Source of the DNA: Zhenhengia stercoravium
Lineage (GTDB): Bacteria > Bacillota > Clostridia > Lachnospirales > Cellulosilyticaceae
DNA length: 8,310 nucleotides
NCBI GenBank assembly: GCA_018883975.1
Contig: JAHLFD010000244.1
Coordinates: 1 to 8,310 of the forward strand
Reading direction: 5' to 3'
Positions 1 through 5,221 of this stretch are shown here, in pieces (the first letter of the stretch is position 1; every line of letters starts with the position of its first letter). Position numbers and translations under genes: made by a program. The notes beneath the pieces are model-generated. The model was not told the origin of the DNA, did no database searches, and worked only from the letters and a program-made list of their open reading frames with translations.

Positions 1-1
1 A

Positions 2-181
2 GCAACAATAGATGGACAAAAATATTTATTAGTTGCTGATGAAGAAGATGTTGCAACAATCCTAAAAGAAATGAGTGAGGATGGAGACGAAATCACATAT
101 GAATTAGTAGAGGATGATGAGGAACTTCAAAAAGTAGCTTTAACCCTTATGGAAAGCGATGAATATGACATTGAAGTTTAG
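2..181 (+). CDS. DUF1292 family protein, C-terminal part (5' end outside window)
   Basis: An open reading frame enters from the left edge and runs in frame from base 2 to a TAG at 179-181, giving the last 59 residues. The visible protein is small and very acidic. It carries an ATIDGQKYLLVAD-like beta-hairpin segment, then an EITYELVEDDEEL-type stretch, ending in ESDEYDIEV. This pattern of hydrophobic strands alternating with Asp/Glu-rich turns is typical of DUF1292, a short Firmicutes family of unknown biochemical role. In Clostridia it is often found beside the Holliday-junction resolvase-like ruvX and the ireB (DUF965) gene, followed by a Fur regulator, and here the Fur gene does follow. 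The start codon and ribosome binding site are not in view. The following gene has its own promoter, so the two need not be cotranscribed. No clear intrinsic terminator follows the stop. Family assignment is by recognition of the pattern. Confidence 0.75.
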   Translation, partial: ATIDGQKYLLVADEEDVATILKEMSEDGDEITYELVEDDEELQKVALTLMESDEYDIEV

Positions 182-198
182 ATGATAGGAAGTATCAA

Positions 199-227
199 TT
201 GACAATGAGCTAAGGTACATTTATAAT
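199..227 (+). promoter_or_regulatory. Sigma-A promoter of the fur-rnj operon (perfect consensus)
   Basis: TTGACA at 199-204 and TATAAT at 222-227 are separated by exactly 17 bp. This is a full match to the vegetative sigma-A consensus in all 12 positions. Transcription should begin near 233-235, leaving a leader of about 35 nt before the fur ATG at 268. A promoter this strong with no activator is usually held in check by a repressor, and a palindrome lies right over the -10 box. Confidence 0.85.
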
Positions 228-239
228 AAAAGTACTTAG
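210..239. repeat. Imperfect palindrome over the -10 box, candidate operator
   Basis: The left arm CTAAGGTACATTT (210-222) pairs with the right arm AAAAGTACTTAG (228-239). The match has one unpaired G and one mismatch. The spacer is ATAAT, the core of the -10 box. The expected transcription start (about 234) lies within the right arm, so the left arm would not be in the RNA. That argues for a DNA operator rather than an RNA hairpin. Autoregulation by the Fur-family protein encoded next is the natural guess. However, the arms do not match the classical Fur box or the full PerR box, so the binding protein is unknown. Confidence 0.5.
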
Positions 240-267
240 GAAATCAATTTTTAGAGGGGCGAATATA

Positions 268-702
268 ATGAATGCAGCAACATTTAAAGAACGACTTAAA
301 GAAAAAGGTTGTAAACTAACCACACAACGTAGAGGAATCTTAGACGTTCTTATTGAAAATTGTGATAAGCATTTATCTACAGAAGAACTTTATGCATTAG
401 TAAAAGAGCGTTATCCAGAAATCGGTCTTGCTACAGTTTATCGTACTGTGCAACTTTTTGAAGAAATGGGTATCATTGATAAATTATATTTTGATGAAGG
501 ATGTAGTCGATATGAACTAAGTCATCAAGAAGAACATCACCACCATCATCTTATCTGCTCAAAATGTAATAAAGTTTTTGAAGTAGAAAATGATTTGCTT
601 GCGGAAATCGAAGCCCATATACAAGATAAATATCGTTTTAAAGTCACAAATCACAAAGTTACTTTTTATGGACATTGTGAGGCGTGTTCAAAAAATATAT
701 AG
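268..702 (+). CDS. Fur-family metal-dependent transcriptional repressor
   Basis: This 144-residue protein has the full Fur fold. A winged helix spans about residues 1-85, with the recognition helix in GLATVYRTVQLF (53-64). The C-terminal dimerisation and metal domain follows, with a histidine run at 90-94. Two CxxC pairs, C97/C100 and C137/C140, should hold the structural zinc. The ligand equivalent to the PerR Asp beside the first CxxC (C97 plus 8) is Glu105, and the RYEL position (E83) is also Glu. In the PerR family Asp at the first of these sites goes with peroxide sensing by histidine oxidation, so the Glu pattern favours an iron (Fur) or zinc (Zur) sensor. The ATG has an AGAGGGG site (253-259) 8 nt upstream, and length is normal for the family. 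It is followed 17 nt later by RNase J in the same operon. I leave the symbol blank because clostridia carry several paralogues and the metal cannot be read from sequence. Confidence 0.9.
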   Translation: MNAATFKERLKEKGCKLTTQRRGILDVLIENCDKHLSTEELYALVKERYPEIGLATVYRTVQLFEEMGIIDKLYFDEGCSRYELSHQEEHHHHHLICSKCNKVFEVENDLLAEIEAHIQDKYRFKVTNHKVTFYGHCEACSKNI

Positions 703-704
703 AT

Positions 705-711
705 GGAGGTG
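705..711 (+). promoter_or_regulatory. Ribosome binding site deciding the RNase J start
   Basis: GGAGGTG begins 2 nt after the fur stop codon (700-702). It rules out the longest in-frame start, GTG at 684, because the site lies downstream of that codon. Two adjacent candidates follow: TTG at 717 (7 nt after GGAGG) and GTG at 720 (10 nt after GGAGG). GTG is preferred because it gives 555 residues and puts the HxHxDH motif at residues 74-79, as in B. subtilis RNase J1. Confidence 0.7.
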
Positions 712-719
712 CAGTTTTG

Positions 720-2387
720 GTGCCCAGAAAAACTAAAAATAAGTTACGCATCATTCCTCTGGGTGGTTTAGGAGAAATCGGTAAAAATATGACAGCTTTT
801 GAATATGAAGATGATATTATTGTTGTCGATTGTGGATTAGCTTTCCCGGAAGACGAGATGCTGGGAATTGACTTAGTTATTCCAGATGTAACTTATTTAA
901 CAAAAAATGCAGAAAAAATAAGGGGGATTGTACTTACACACGGGCATGAGGACCATATTGGTGCGTTACCTTATGTGTTACAAGAACTCAATGTTCCTCT
1001 CTACGGAACAAAATTAACTATCGGACTTGTAGAGAATAAATTAAAAGAGCATAACTTACTTAGAACGACACAAAGAAATAATGTATCTCAAGGGGAAACT
1101 ATTAAACTTGGTGGTAGTTTTAAAGTAGAATTTATACGTTCTAATCATAGTATTGCAGATGCTGTTATGCTTTCTATTTGGACTCCAGTGGGGACCATTC
1201 TTCATACAGGGGACTTTAAAGTAGACTATACACCTATTAGAGGAGGACGTATTGATTTACATCGTCTTGCTGAACTTGGTAAGAAGGGCGTATTAGCACT
1301 TCTTGCAGATAGTACAAATGTAGGTCGTAGTGGATTTACACAATCTGAGAAAATGGTTGGATTAAAATTTGAAGATGTGTTTAATAAAGCAAAAGACAAA
1401 CGTATTATGGTTGCAACTTTTGCTTCTAATGTAGACCGCGTTCAACAGATTATAAATGCAGCTTATAAATTTAATCGTAAGGTAGCTATTATAGGACGCA
1501 GCATGGTAAATGTTGCAAAGACAGCAAGTGAACTTGGTTATTTAGATATCCCAGAAAATACACTTATTGATGTAAATGATGTAAAGCGTTATAATGATGA
1601 ACAAATTGTTATTATTATGACAGGTAGTCAAGGAGAGCCTATGGCAGCTTTATCACGTATGGCAACTTCAGAACATCGTCAGCTTGAAATTAAACCGGGA
1701 GATGTGGTTATTTTAAGCTCTACACCTATTCCAGGTAATGAAAAAACAGTTTCTAAAGTAGTTAATGAGCTTGCTAAAAAGGGTGCTACAGTTATTAAAG
1801 AGGATACACACGTATCTGGACATGCCGCAGAAGAAGAACTTAAACTTATTCATGCGCTTGTAAAACCTAAGTATTTCATACCAGTACATGGTGAGTATAG
1901 ACATCTTCAAAAACATGGAGAACTTGCTGTTGAGATGGGTATGCCAAAAGACCATATTACTATAGCTTCTATAGGTGATGTTATTGAATTAACACGTGAA
2001 AGCTGTAAGATTGCAGGTAATGTACCTTCAGGGCAAGTGCTTGTAGATGGGCTTGGTGTAGGTGATGTAGGAAATATCGTTTTACGTGATCGTAAGCATC
2101 TTTCACAAGATGGTTTACTCATTGTTGTTATGACACTGGAGCGCGAAACAGGTATGGTAGTGGCTGGACCAGATATTATTTCTCGTGGTTTTGTTTATGT
2201 AAGAGAAGCAGAAAATCTTATGGATGCGGCAAAAGTAGTAGTGCGTAAGGCATTAGATCGCTGTGAGACAAAACACATTGTAGAATGGTCTCAGATTAAA
2301 ACTATTGTCAAAGATGATCTTAAAGAGTTCGTATGGCAAAAAACAAAACGTAGTCCTATGATTTTACCAATTATAATGGAAGTATAA
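720..2387 (+). CDS. rnj: Ribonuclease J (5'-3' exo/endoribonuclease, metallo-beta-lactamase/beta-CASP)
   Basis: RNase J is a cytoplasmic enzyme that degrades and matures RNA. It trims mRNA and 16S rRNA 5'-3' from monophosphorylated ends and also cuts internally. From the GTG start the protein has 555 residues, the usual length. The N-terminal IIPLGGLGEIGKN segment (11-23) opens the beta-lactamase fold. The two-zinc site is intact: H74-x-H76-x-D78-H79 (in THGHEDHIGALP), H143 (RSNHS), D165 (HTGDFK) and H390 (VHGE). The beta-CASP insertion supplies the SGSQGEP-like segment (here MTGSQGEP) and the H364-V-S-G-H368 phosphate-binding loop. A C-terminal domain of about 100 residues completes the protein, so it is not truncated. 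The start is non-ATG, either GTG at 720 or TTG at 717. It is cotranscribed with the Fur-family gene 17 nt upstream and ends at an intrinsic terminator. Only one RNase J gene is visible, so J1 versus J2 cannot be told. Confidence 0.96.
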   Translation: MPRKTKNKLRIIPLGGLGEIGKNMTAFEYEDDIIVVDCGLAFPEDEMLGIDLVIPDVTYLTKNAEKIRGIVLTHGHEDHIGALPYVLQELNVPLYGTKLTIGLVENKLKEHNLLRTTQRNNVSQGETIKLGGSFKVEFIRSNHSIADAVMLSIWTPVGTILHTGDFKVDYTPIRGGRIDLHRLAELGKKGVLALLADSTNVGRSGFTQSEKMVGLKFEDVFNKAKDKRIMVATFASNVDRVQQIINAAYKFNRKVAIIGRSMVNVAKTASELGYLDIPENTLIDVNDVKRYNDEQIVIIMTGSQGEPMAALSRMATSEHRQLEIKPGDVVILSSTPIPGNEKTVSKVVNELAKKGATVIKEDTHVSGHAAEEELKLIHALVKPKYFIPVHGEYRHLQKHGELAVEMGMPKDHITIASIGDVIELTRESCKIAGNVPSGQVLVDGLGVGDVGNIVLRDRKHLSQDGLLIVVMTLERETGMVVAGPDIISRGFVYVREAENLMDAAKVVVRKALDRCETKHIVEWSQIKTIVKDDLKEFVWQKTKRSPMILPIIMEV

Positions 2388-2418
2388 AAAATACCTAGCT
2401 TTTTGCTAGGTATTTTTT
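2386..2418 (+). terminator. Rho-independent terminator of the fur-rnj operon
   Basis: ATACCTAGC (2391-2399) pairs perfectly with GCTAGGTAT (2405-2413) around a five-T loop. The right arm runs into six Ts (2413-2418), and a run of A at 2386-2391 lets the stem extend. The hairpin overlaps the RNase J stop codon at 2385-2387. The A-tract on the left could also give some termination on the other strand, but no minus-strand gene needs it. Confidence 0.9.
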
Positions 2419-2426
2419 GATATCGC

Positions 2427-2455
2427 TTGCATTATACTATTTTTTATCTTATATT
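2427..2455 (+). promoter_or_regulatory. Possible sigma-A promoter for trmR-trhP
   Basis: TTGCAT (2427-2432) and TATATT (2450-2455) are spaced by 17 bp, upstream of the methyltransferase ATG at 2489. The -10 box matches 5 of 6 positions, but the -35 matches only 3. A promoter is expected here because a strong terminator lies just upstream, and this is the best pair I found. The implied leader is about 27 nt. Confidence 0.4.
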
Positions 2456-2488
2456 GACATAGGAAGAATGATTAGAAAGGATAAGCTC

Positions 2489-3145
2489 ATGAGTGAAATT
2501 AACTACGATTATATCGTTCAATATATACGTGCACTTCATAATCCACCGGAAGGATTACTTCATGATATAGAGGTTGCTATTGCAAATGGAGAAGAGACAT
2601 GGCCTATTATTAAGCCAGAGGTAGCAGATTTTATGAGAGTACTCTTAACTATGCAAAAACCAAAAGAAATTTTGGAAATTGGTACAGCTGTTGCGTATTC
2701 TGCTATGTTAATGAGTGAACATTTAGAAGAAGGCGGACATATTACAACGATTGAAAGATTTCCTTATATGTTGGGTGTTGCAAGAAAAAATATAAAACAA
2801 GCAGGTCTTGAAGAGGTTATTCAAATTATAGAAGGTGATGCTGCTGATGTATTAAAAACATTGCCGAGTGAGCAGTATGATGTCATTTTTATGGACTGCG
2901 CTAAAGGGCAATACATTAATTTCCTACCTGACTGTATTAGATTATTAAGAAAAGGTGGCCTGCTCATTACTGATAATGTTTTGCATAAAGGTACTGTAGC
3001 AAAATCACGTTATTTAATTGACCGTAGACAACGTACGACCCATATGAGATTGAGAGACTTTTTATGGACCATTACACATTCAGAGGAACTTACAAGTAGT
3101 GTACTACCTGTTGGAGATGGTATAGCCCTAAGTTATAAAAAATAG
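2489..3145 (+). CDS. trmR: TrmR-type tRNA 5-hydroxyuridine O-methyltransferase
   Basis: This 218-residue class I SAM-dependent methyltransferase belongs to the cation-dependent O-methyltransferase family that includes B. subtilis YrrM/TrmR. TrmR methylates 5-hydroxyuridine at tRNA position 34 to 5-methoxyuridine. Motif I is EILEIGTAVAYS (60-71). The acidic SAM-ribose residue is probably E89 in TTIER, and GDA at 116-118 is the adenine-side motif. D136 (FMDCAKGQY) plus D162-N163 (ITDNVL) are the expected divalent-metal ligands. The ATG at 2489 has AGAAAGG (2474-2480) 8 nt upstream. Longer in-frame starts at TTG 2417 and ATG 2468 are rejected: the first lies inside the terminator and the second has no properly spaced site. 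The next gene is a U32-family protein 11 nt downstream, the same pairing as yrrM-yrrN-yrrO in B. subtilis, and this is the main support for TrmR over a catechol-type methyltransferase. Motif I has Ala69 where Gly is common. Confidence 0.85.
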   Translation: MSEINYDYIVQYIRALHNPPEGLLHDIEVAIANGEETWPIIKPEVADFMRVLLTMQKPKEILEIGTAVAYSAMLMSEHLEEGGHITTIERFPYMLGVARKNIKQAGLEEVIQIIEGDAADVLKTLPSEQYDVIFMDCAKGQYINFLPDCIRLLRKGGLLITDNVLHKGTVAKSRYLIDRRQRTTHMRLRDFLWTITHSEELTSSVLPVGDGIALSYKK

Positions 3146-3156
3146 GAGAGATTATA

Positions 3157-4395
3157 ATGAAGAAAAAACGTGTAGAATTATTAGCTCCCGCAGGGAGCTT
3201 AGAATCATTAAAAGTAGCTGTACTTTATGGTGCTGATGCTGTTTATATGGGAGGTGGAAGCTATGGTTTACGTGCTAAAGCCAAAAACTTCACACCTGAA
3301 GAAATGAAAGAAGGTATTGCATTTGCACATGCACATGGTGTACAAGTTTATGTAACAGCTAATATCTTTGCGCATAATCAAGATTTTGAAGGTATGGCAG
3401 AATACTTTAAATCACTAGAGGAAATGGGCGTAGATGCTATTATCGTTGCAGATCCAGGTGTATTTTCTATTGCTAAAGCAGCAGTACCTAATATGGAAAT
3501 TCATATTTCTACTCAAGCTAACAACACAAATAGTCATACAGCTAAATTCTGGGCATCTTTAGGTGCACAACGTATTGTTGTAGCACGTGAACTTTCATTC
3601 CCAGAAATCAAAGAAATTCATGATAATATTCCAGATGATATTGAGATCGAAGCTTTTGTACATGGTGCAATGTGTATGGCTTATTCAGGAAGATGCTTAT
3701 TAAGTAATTACATGACACATCGTGATGCTAACCACGGTGAATGTGCACAGCCTTGCAGATGGAAATATCATGTTGTAGAAGAAACACGTCCAGGTGAATA
3801 TATGCCTGTAGAAGAAGATGAGCGTGGTACTTATATTTATAACTCACGTGACCTTTGTATGATTGAATATATTCCAGAGCTTGTTGAAAGCGGCATTTAC
3901 AGCTTTAAAATTGAAGGACGTATGAAGACACCTCTTTATGTAGCAACAGTTGTTAAAGCTTATAGAGAAGCTATCGACACTTATTTAGAAGATCCAAAAG
4001 CCTTTGAAGAAAAACGTAGTTATTTTCTTCAAGAGGTAGGTAAGGCAAGTCATAGAGAGTTTTCTACAGGTTTCTATGAACATAAACCAACAAGTGACGA
4101 TCAAACTTACGGACATAACTCTTATGTACGTAACTATGATTTCTCAGGTATGGTTATTGATTATGATAAAGAAACAAAACTTGTAACAATTGAACAAAGA
4201 AGAAAGTTCTCTGTAGGTGATACAGTAGAGATTTTATTACCAAATAGACCGTTTATCAGTGTTAAGATTGAAGAAATGTGGGATGCGGAAGGTAACAGTA
4301 TTGAATCTGCACCACATCCACTTCAAATTGTTAAGTTTAAAGTAGAAGAGGATGTAACTGTACCAGCACTTCTACGTAAAGAACAACCTCTTTAG
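3157..4395 (+). CDS. trhP: U32-family tRNA hydroxylation protein TrhP (YrrO-like)
   Basis: This 412-residue protein is annotated in many genomes as 'peptidase U32', but relatives act in RNA or quinone hydroxylation. B. subtilis YrrN/YrrO (TrhP1/TrhP2) and E. coli YegQ (TrhP) are needed for prephenate-dependent 5-hydroxyuridine formation at tRNA position 34. The N-terminal VELLAPAGSLESLK start and the ADAVYMGGGSYGLRAKA segment open a TIM-barrel-like domain. The U32 signature EAFVHGAMCMAYSGRC is at about 165-180. Four cysteines, C173, C180, C196 and C200, match the set proposed to bind an iron-sulfur cluster in this family. SFKIEGRMKTPLYVA lies further on, and a C-terminal beta-rich domain covers about 325-412, giving the longer YrrO-type length. 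AGGAGAG (3144-3150) overlaps the upstream stop codon and sits 6 nt before the ATG, so it is translationally close to trmR. B. subtilis has two such paralogues, and only one is seen here. Chemistry is by homology. Confidence 0.88.
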   Translation: MKKKRVELLAPAGSLESLKVAVLYGADAVYMGGGSYGLRAKAKNFTPEEMKEGIAFAHAHGVQVYVTANIFAHNQDFEGMAEYFKSLEEMGVDAIIVADPGVFSIAKAAVPNMEIHISTQANNTNSHTAKFWASLGAQRIVVARELSFPEIKEIHDNIPDDIEIEAFVHGAMCMAYSGRCLLSNYMTHRDANHGECAQPCRWKYHVVEETRPGEYMPVEEDERGTYIYNSRDLCMIEYIPELVESGIYSFKIEGRMKTPLYVATVVKAYREAIDTYLEDPKAFEEKRSYFLQEVGKASHREFSTGFYEHKPTSDDQTYGHNSYVRNYDFSGMVIDYDKETKLVTIEQRRKFSVGDTVEILLPNRPFISVKIEEMWDAEGNSIESAPHPLQIVKFKVEEDVTVPALLRKEQPL

Positions 4396-4448
4396 ACTAA
4401 TTTTTTAAAATAGTATAAGCTCTTTACAAGAAAATACAAATTGTACGG

Positions 4449-4461
4449 GCACATTTTGTGC
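4449..4461. repeat. Short inverted repeat over the -35 region of sigK
   Basis: GCACA (4449-4453) and TGTGC (4457-4461) form a perfect 5-bp inverted repeat with a 3-nt centre (TTT), coinciding with the candidate -35 element. It is upstream of the predicted transcription start, so it would act as DNA. It may be chance, as the arms are short. Confidence 0.4.
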
Positions 4462-4476
4462 GCACATTCATACAAT
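4449..4476 (+). promoter_or_regulatory. Sigma-E-type sporulation promoter of sigK
   Basis: CATACAAT at 4469-4476 is an exact match to the sigma-E -10 consensus (CATACA-T). GCACATT at 4449-4455, 13 bp upstream, resembles the sigma-E -35 element. Known B. subtilis sigK (spoIVCB) is transcribed in the mother cell by sigma-E RNA polymerase with SpoIIID, so the match is in the expected place. The predicted start near 4483 gives a leader of about 29 nt. I could not find a convincing SpoIIID site. Confidence 0.7.
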
Positions 4477-4485
4477 AAGTATGAA
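4467..4485. repeat. Perfect 7-bp inverted repeat over the -10 region of sigK
   Basis: TTCATAC (4467-4473) and GTATGAA (4479-4485) are perfect complements around AATAA. The left arm contains most of the sigma-E -10 box, and the right arm spans the predicted start site. This placement fits a repressor or activator site. It is too early in the transcript to make a complete RNA hairpin. Confidence 0.5.
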
Positions 4486-4497
4486 CCCATTTTTTAT

Positions 4498-4504
4498 GGA
4501 GGTG
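4498..4504 (+). promoter_or_regulatory. Strong ribosome binding site fixing the sigK start
   Basis: GGAGGTG lies 7 nt before the ATG at 4512, an ideal distance. It supports translation of the 15-residue leader before the conserved FPQPLT segment, so the protein is probably made as a pro-form. Confidence 0.8.
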
Positions 4505-4511
4505 TGCCGAA

Positions 4512-5174
4512 ATGTTGCCTTTTTTTTGTTTTTCTTATTTTAGTAGTATATCCTCTTTTCCACAACCCCTTACACCAGAAGAAGAAAAGTACTATTTAGA
4601 ACAATTAGGTAAAGGAAGTGAAGAGGCCAAGGATATTCTTATTGAACGTAATTTAAGATTAGTGGCACACATTGTTAAAAAGTATAGTAATTTAAATAAA
4701 GATATGGACGACCTTATTTCTACAGGAACTATTGGACTTATTAAGGGGATTACCTCTTTTGATACATCTAAAGGAACAAAGCTAGCAACATACGCTGCTA
4801 GATGTATCGAAAACGAAATTTTAATGAGCATTAGGTCAAGCAAGAAAGAAAAGAATGAAACATCTATCCATTCCCCTATAGGTATAGATAAAGAGGGAAA
4901 TGAAATTAGCTTATTAGATGTGCTTTTTACGGAGAGTGAATCTATCTTTGATCAAGTAGATTTTGGAATAGAAATTAAGAAGTTATATGATAAGATTGGA
5001 CGCGTACTTAAACCACGTGAAAAGCTTATTCTAAGAATGCGTTATGGGCTGGATAATACAGAAGAAAAAACACAGCGTGAAATAGCAGAGCAAATGGGTA
5101 TTTCCAGGTCTTATGTTTCACGTATAGAGAAAAAAGCTTTGAAAAAACTTTATCAGGAACTTAGTAAAAGTTAA
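4512..5174 (+). CDS. sigK: RNA polymerase sporulation sigma factor sigma-K (pro-form, uninterrupted)
   Basis: Sigma-K directs late mother-cell transcription in sporulation, including coat and cortex genes. The protein has 220 residues. The FPQPLT segment (16-21), the NLRLVAHIVKKY region (47-58), DLISTGTIGLIKGI (67-80) and KGTKLATYAARCIENEIL (87-104) form sigma region 2 and read as sigma-K specifically. PIGIDKEGNEISLLDV marks the linker and region 3. Region 4 holds the helix-turn-helix TQREIAEQMGISRSYVSRIE (187-206). Residues 1-15 (MLPFFCFSYFSSISS) are hydrophobic and aromatic, in the position of the pro-sequence that SpoIVFB removes in B. subtilis. The B. subtilis leader before FPQPL is 27 residues by my recollection, so this one is about 12 shorter. 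No skin-type insertion breaks the gene, so no recombinase step is needed. A sigma-E-like promoter precedes it, and it faces mltG tail to tail. I am sure of sigma-K, less so that the leader is processed. Confidence 0.94.
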   Translation: MLPFFCFSYFSSISSFPQPLTPEEEKYYLEQLGKGSEEAKDILIERNLRLVAHIVKKYSNLNKDMDDLISTGTIGLIKGITSFDTSKGTKLATYAARCIENEILMSIRSSKKEKNETSIHSPIGIDKEGNEISLLDVLFTESESIFDQVDFGIEIKKLYDKIGRVLKPREKLILRMRYGLDNTEEKTQREIAEQMGISRSYVSRIEKKALKKLYQELSKS

Positions 5175-5221
5175 AAAAGGTGTTACAACATATCCTTTTA
5201 GGTATGCTGTAACACCTTTTT
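5174..5221. terminator. Bidirectional terminator between sigK and mltG
   Basis: GGTGTTACA (5179-5187) pairs perfectly with TGTAACACC (5208-5216). The inner CATA/TATG and CC/GG pairs extend the stem after a mismatch and a bulge. A run of A (5173-5178) lies on the left and a run of T (5217-5221) on the right, so the hairpin has a U-tract on either transcript. It serves both convergent genes and overlaps the last two bases of the mltG stop codon (complement of 5220-5222). Confidence 0.9.

Noticed and set aside
221..235. PerR box over the fur promoter
   Set aside because: The left half TTATAAT matches only because it contains the -10 box, and the right half does not match ATTATAA.
210..250. Intrinsic terminator for the DUF1292 operon
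   Set aside because: The hairpin arms are imperfect and A/T-rich, no T-tract follows directly, and the element overlaps a perfect promoter. An operator is more likely.
535..549. Histidine run as an artificial His-tag
   Set aside because: Histidine-rich segments before the first CxxC are native to Fur-family proteins, and the context is chromosomal.
684..719. N-terminal extension of RNase J starting at GTG 684
   Set aside because: It would overlap fur, and the strong GGAGGTG (705-711) lies downstream of it. Starting at 720 puts the HxHxDH motif at residues 74-79 as expected.
1713..2122. Two overlapping minus-strand frames of 80 and 71 codons inside RNase J
   Set aside because: They are antisense shadows of a highly conserved gene, with no ribosome binding site and no recognisable protein features.
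2417..2488. Longer methyltransferase frame from TTG 2417 or ATG 2468
   Set aside because: TTG 2417 lies in the T-tract of the rnj terminator, and ATG 2468 has no properly spaced ribosome binding site. ATG 2489 has AGAAAGG at 8 nt and gives a family-typical length.
4396..4425. Terminator after trhP
   Set aside because: Only a weak all-A/T pairing (CTAATTTT with AAAATAG) is seen, with no GC stem and no T-tract. Read-through toward sigK remains possible.
4592..4843. Minus-strand frame of 83 codons inside sigK
   Set aside because: It is opposite the conserved region 2 coding sequence and has no supporting start signals or family resemblance.
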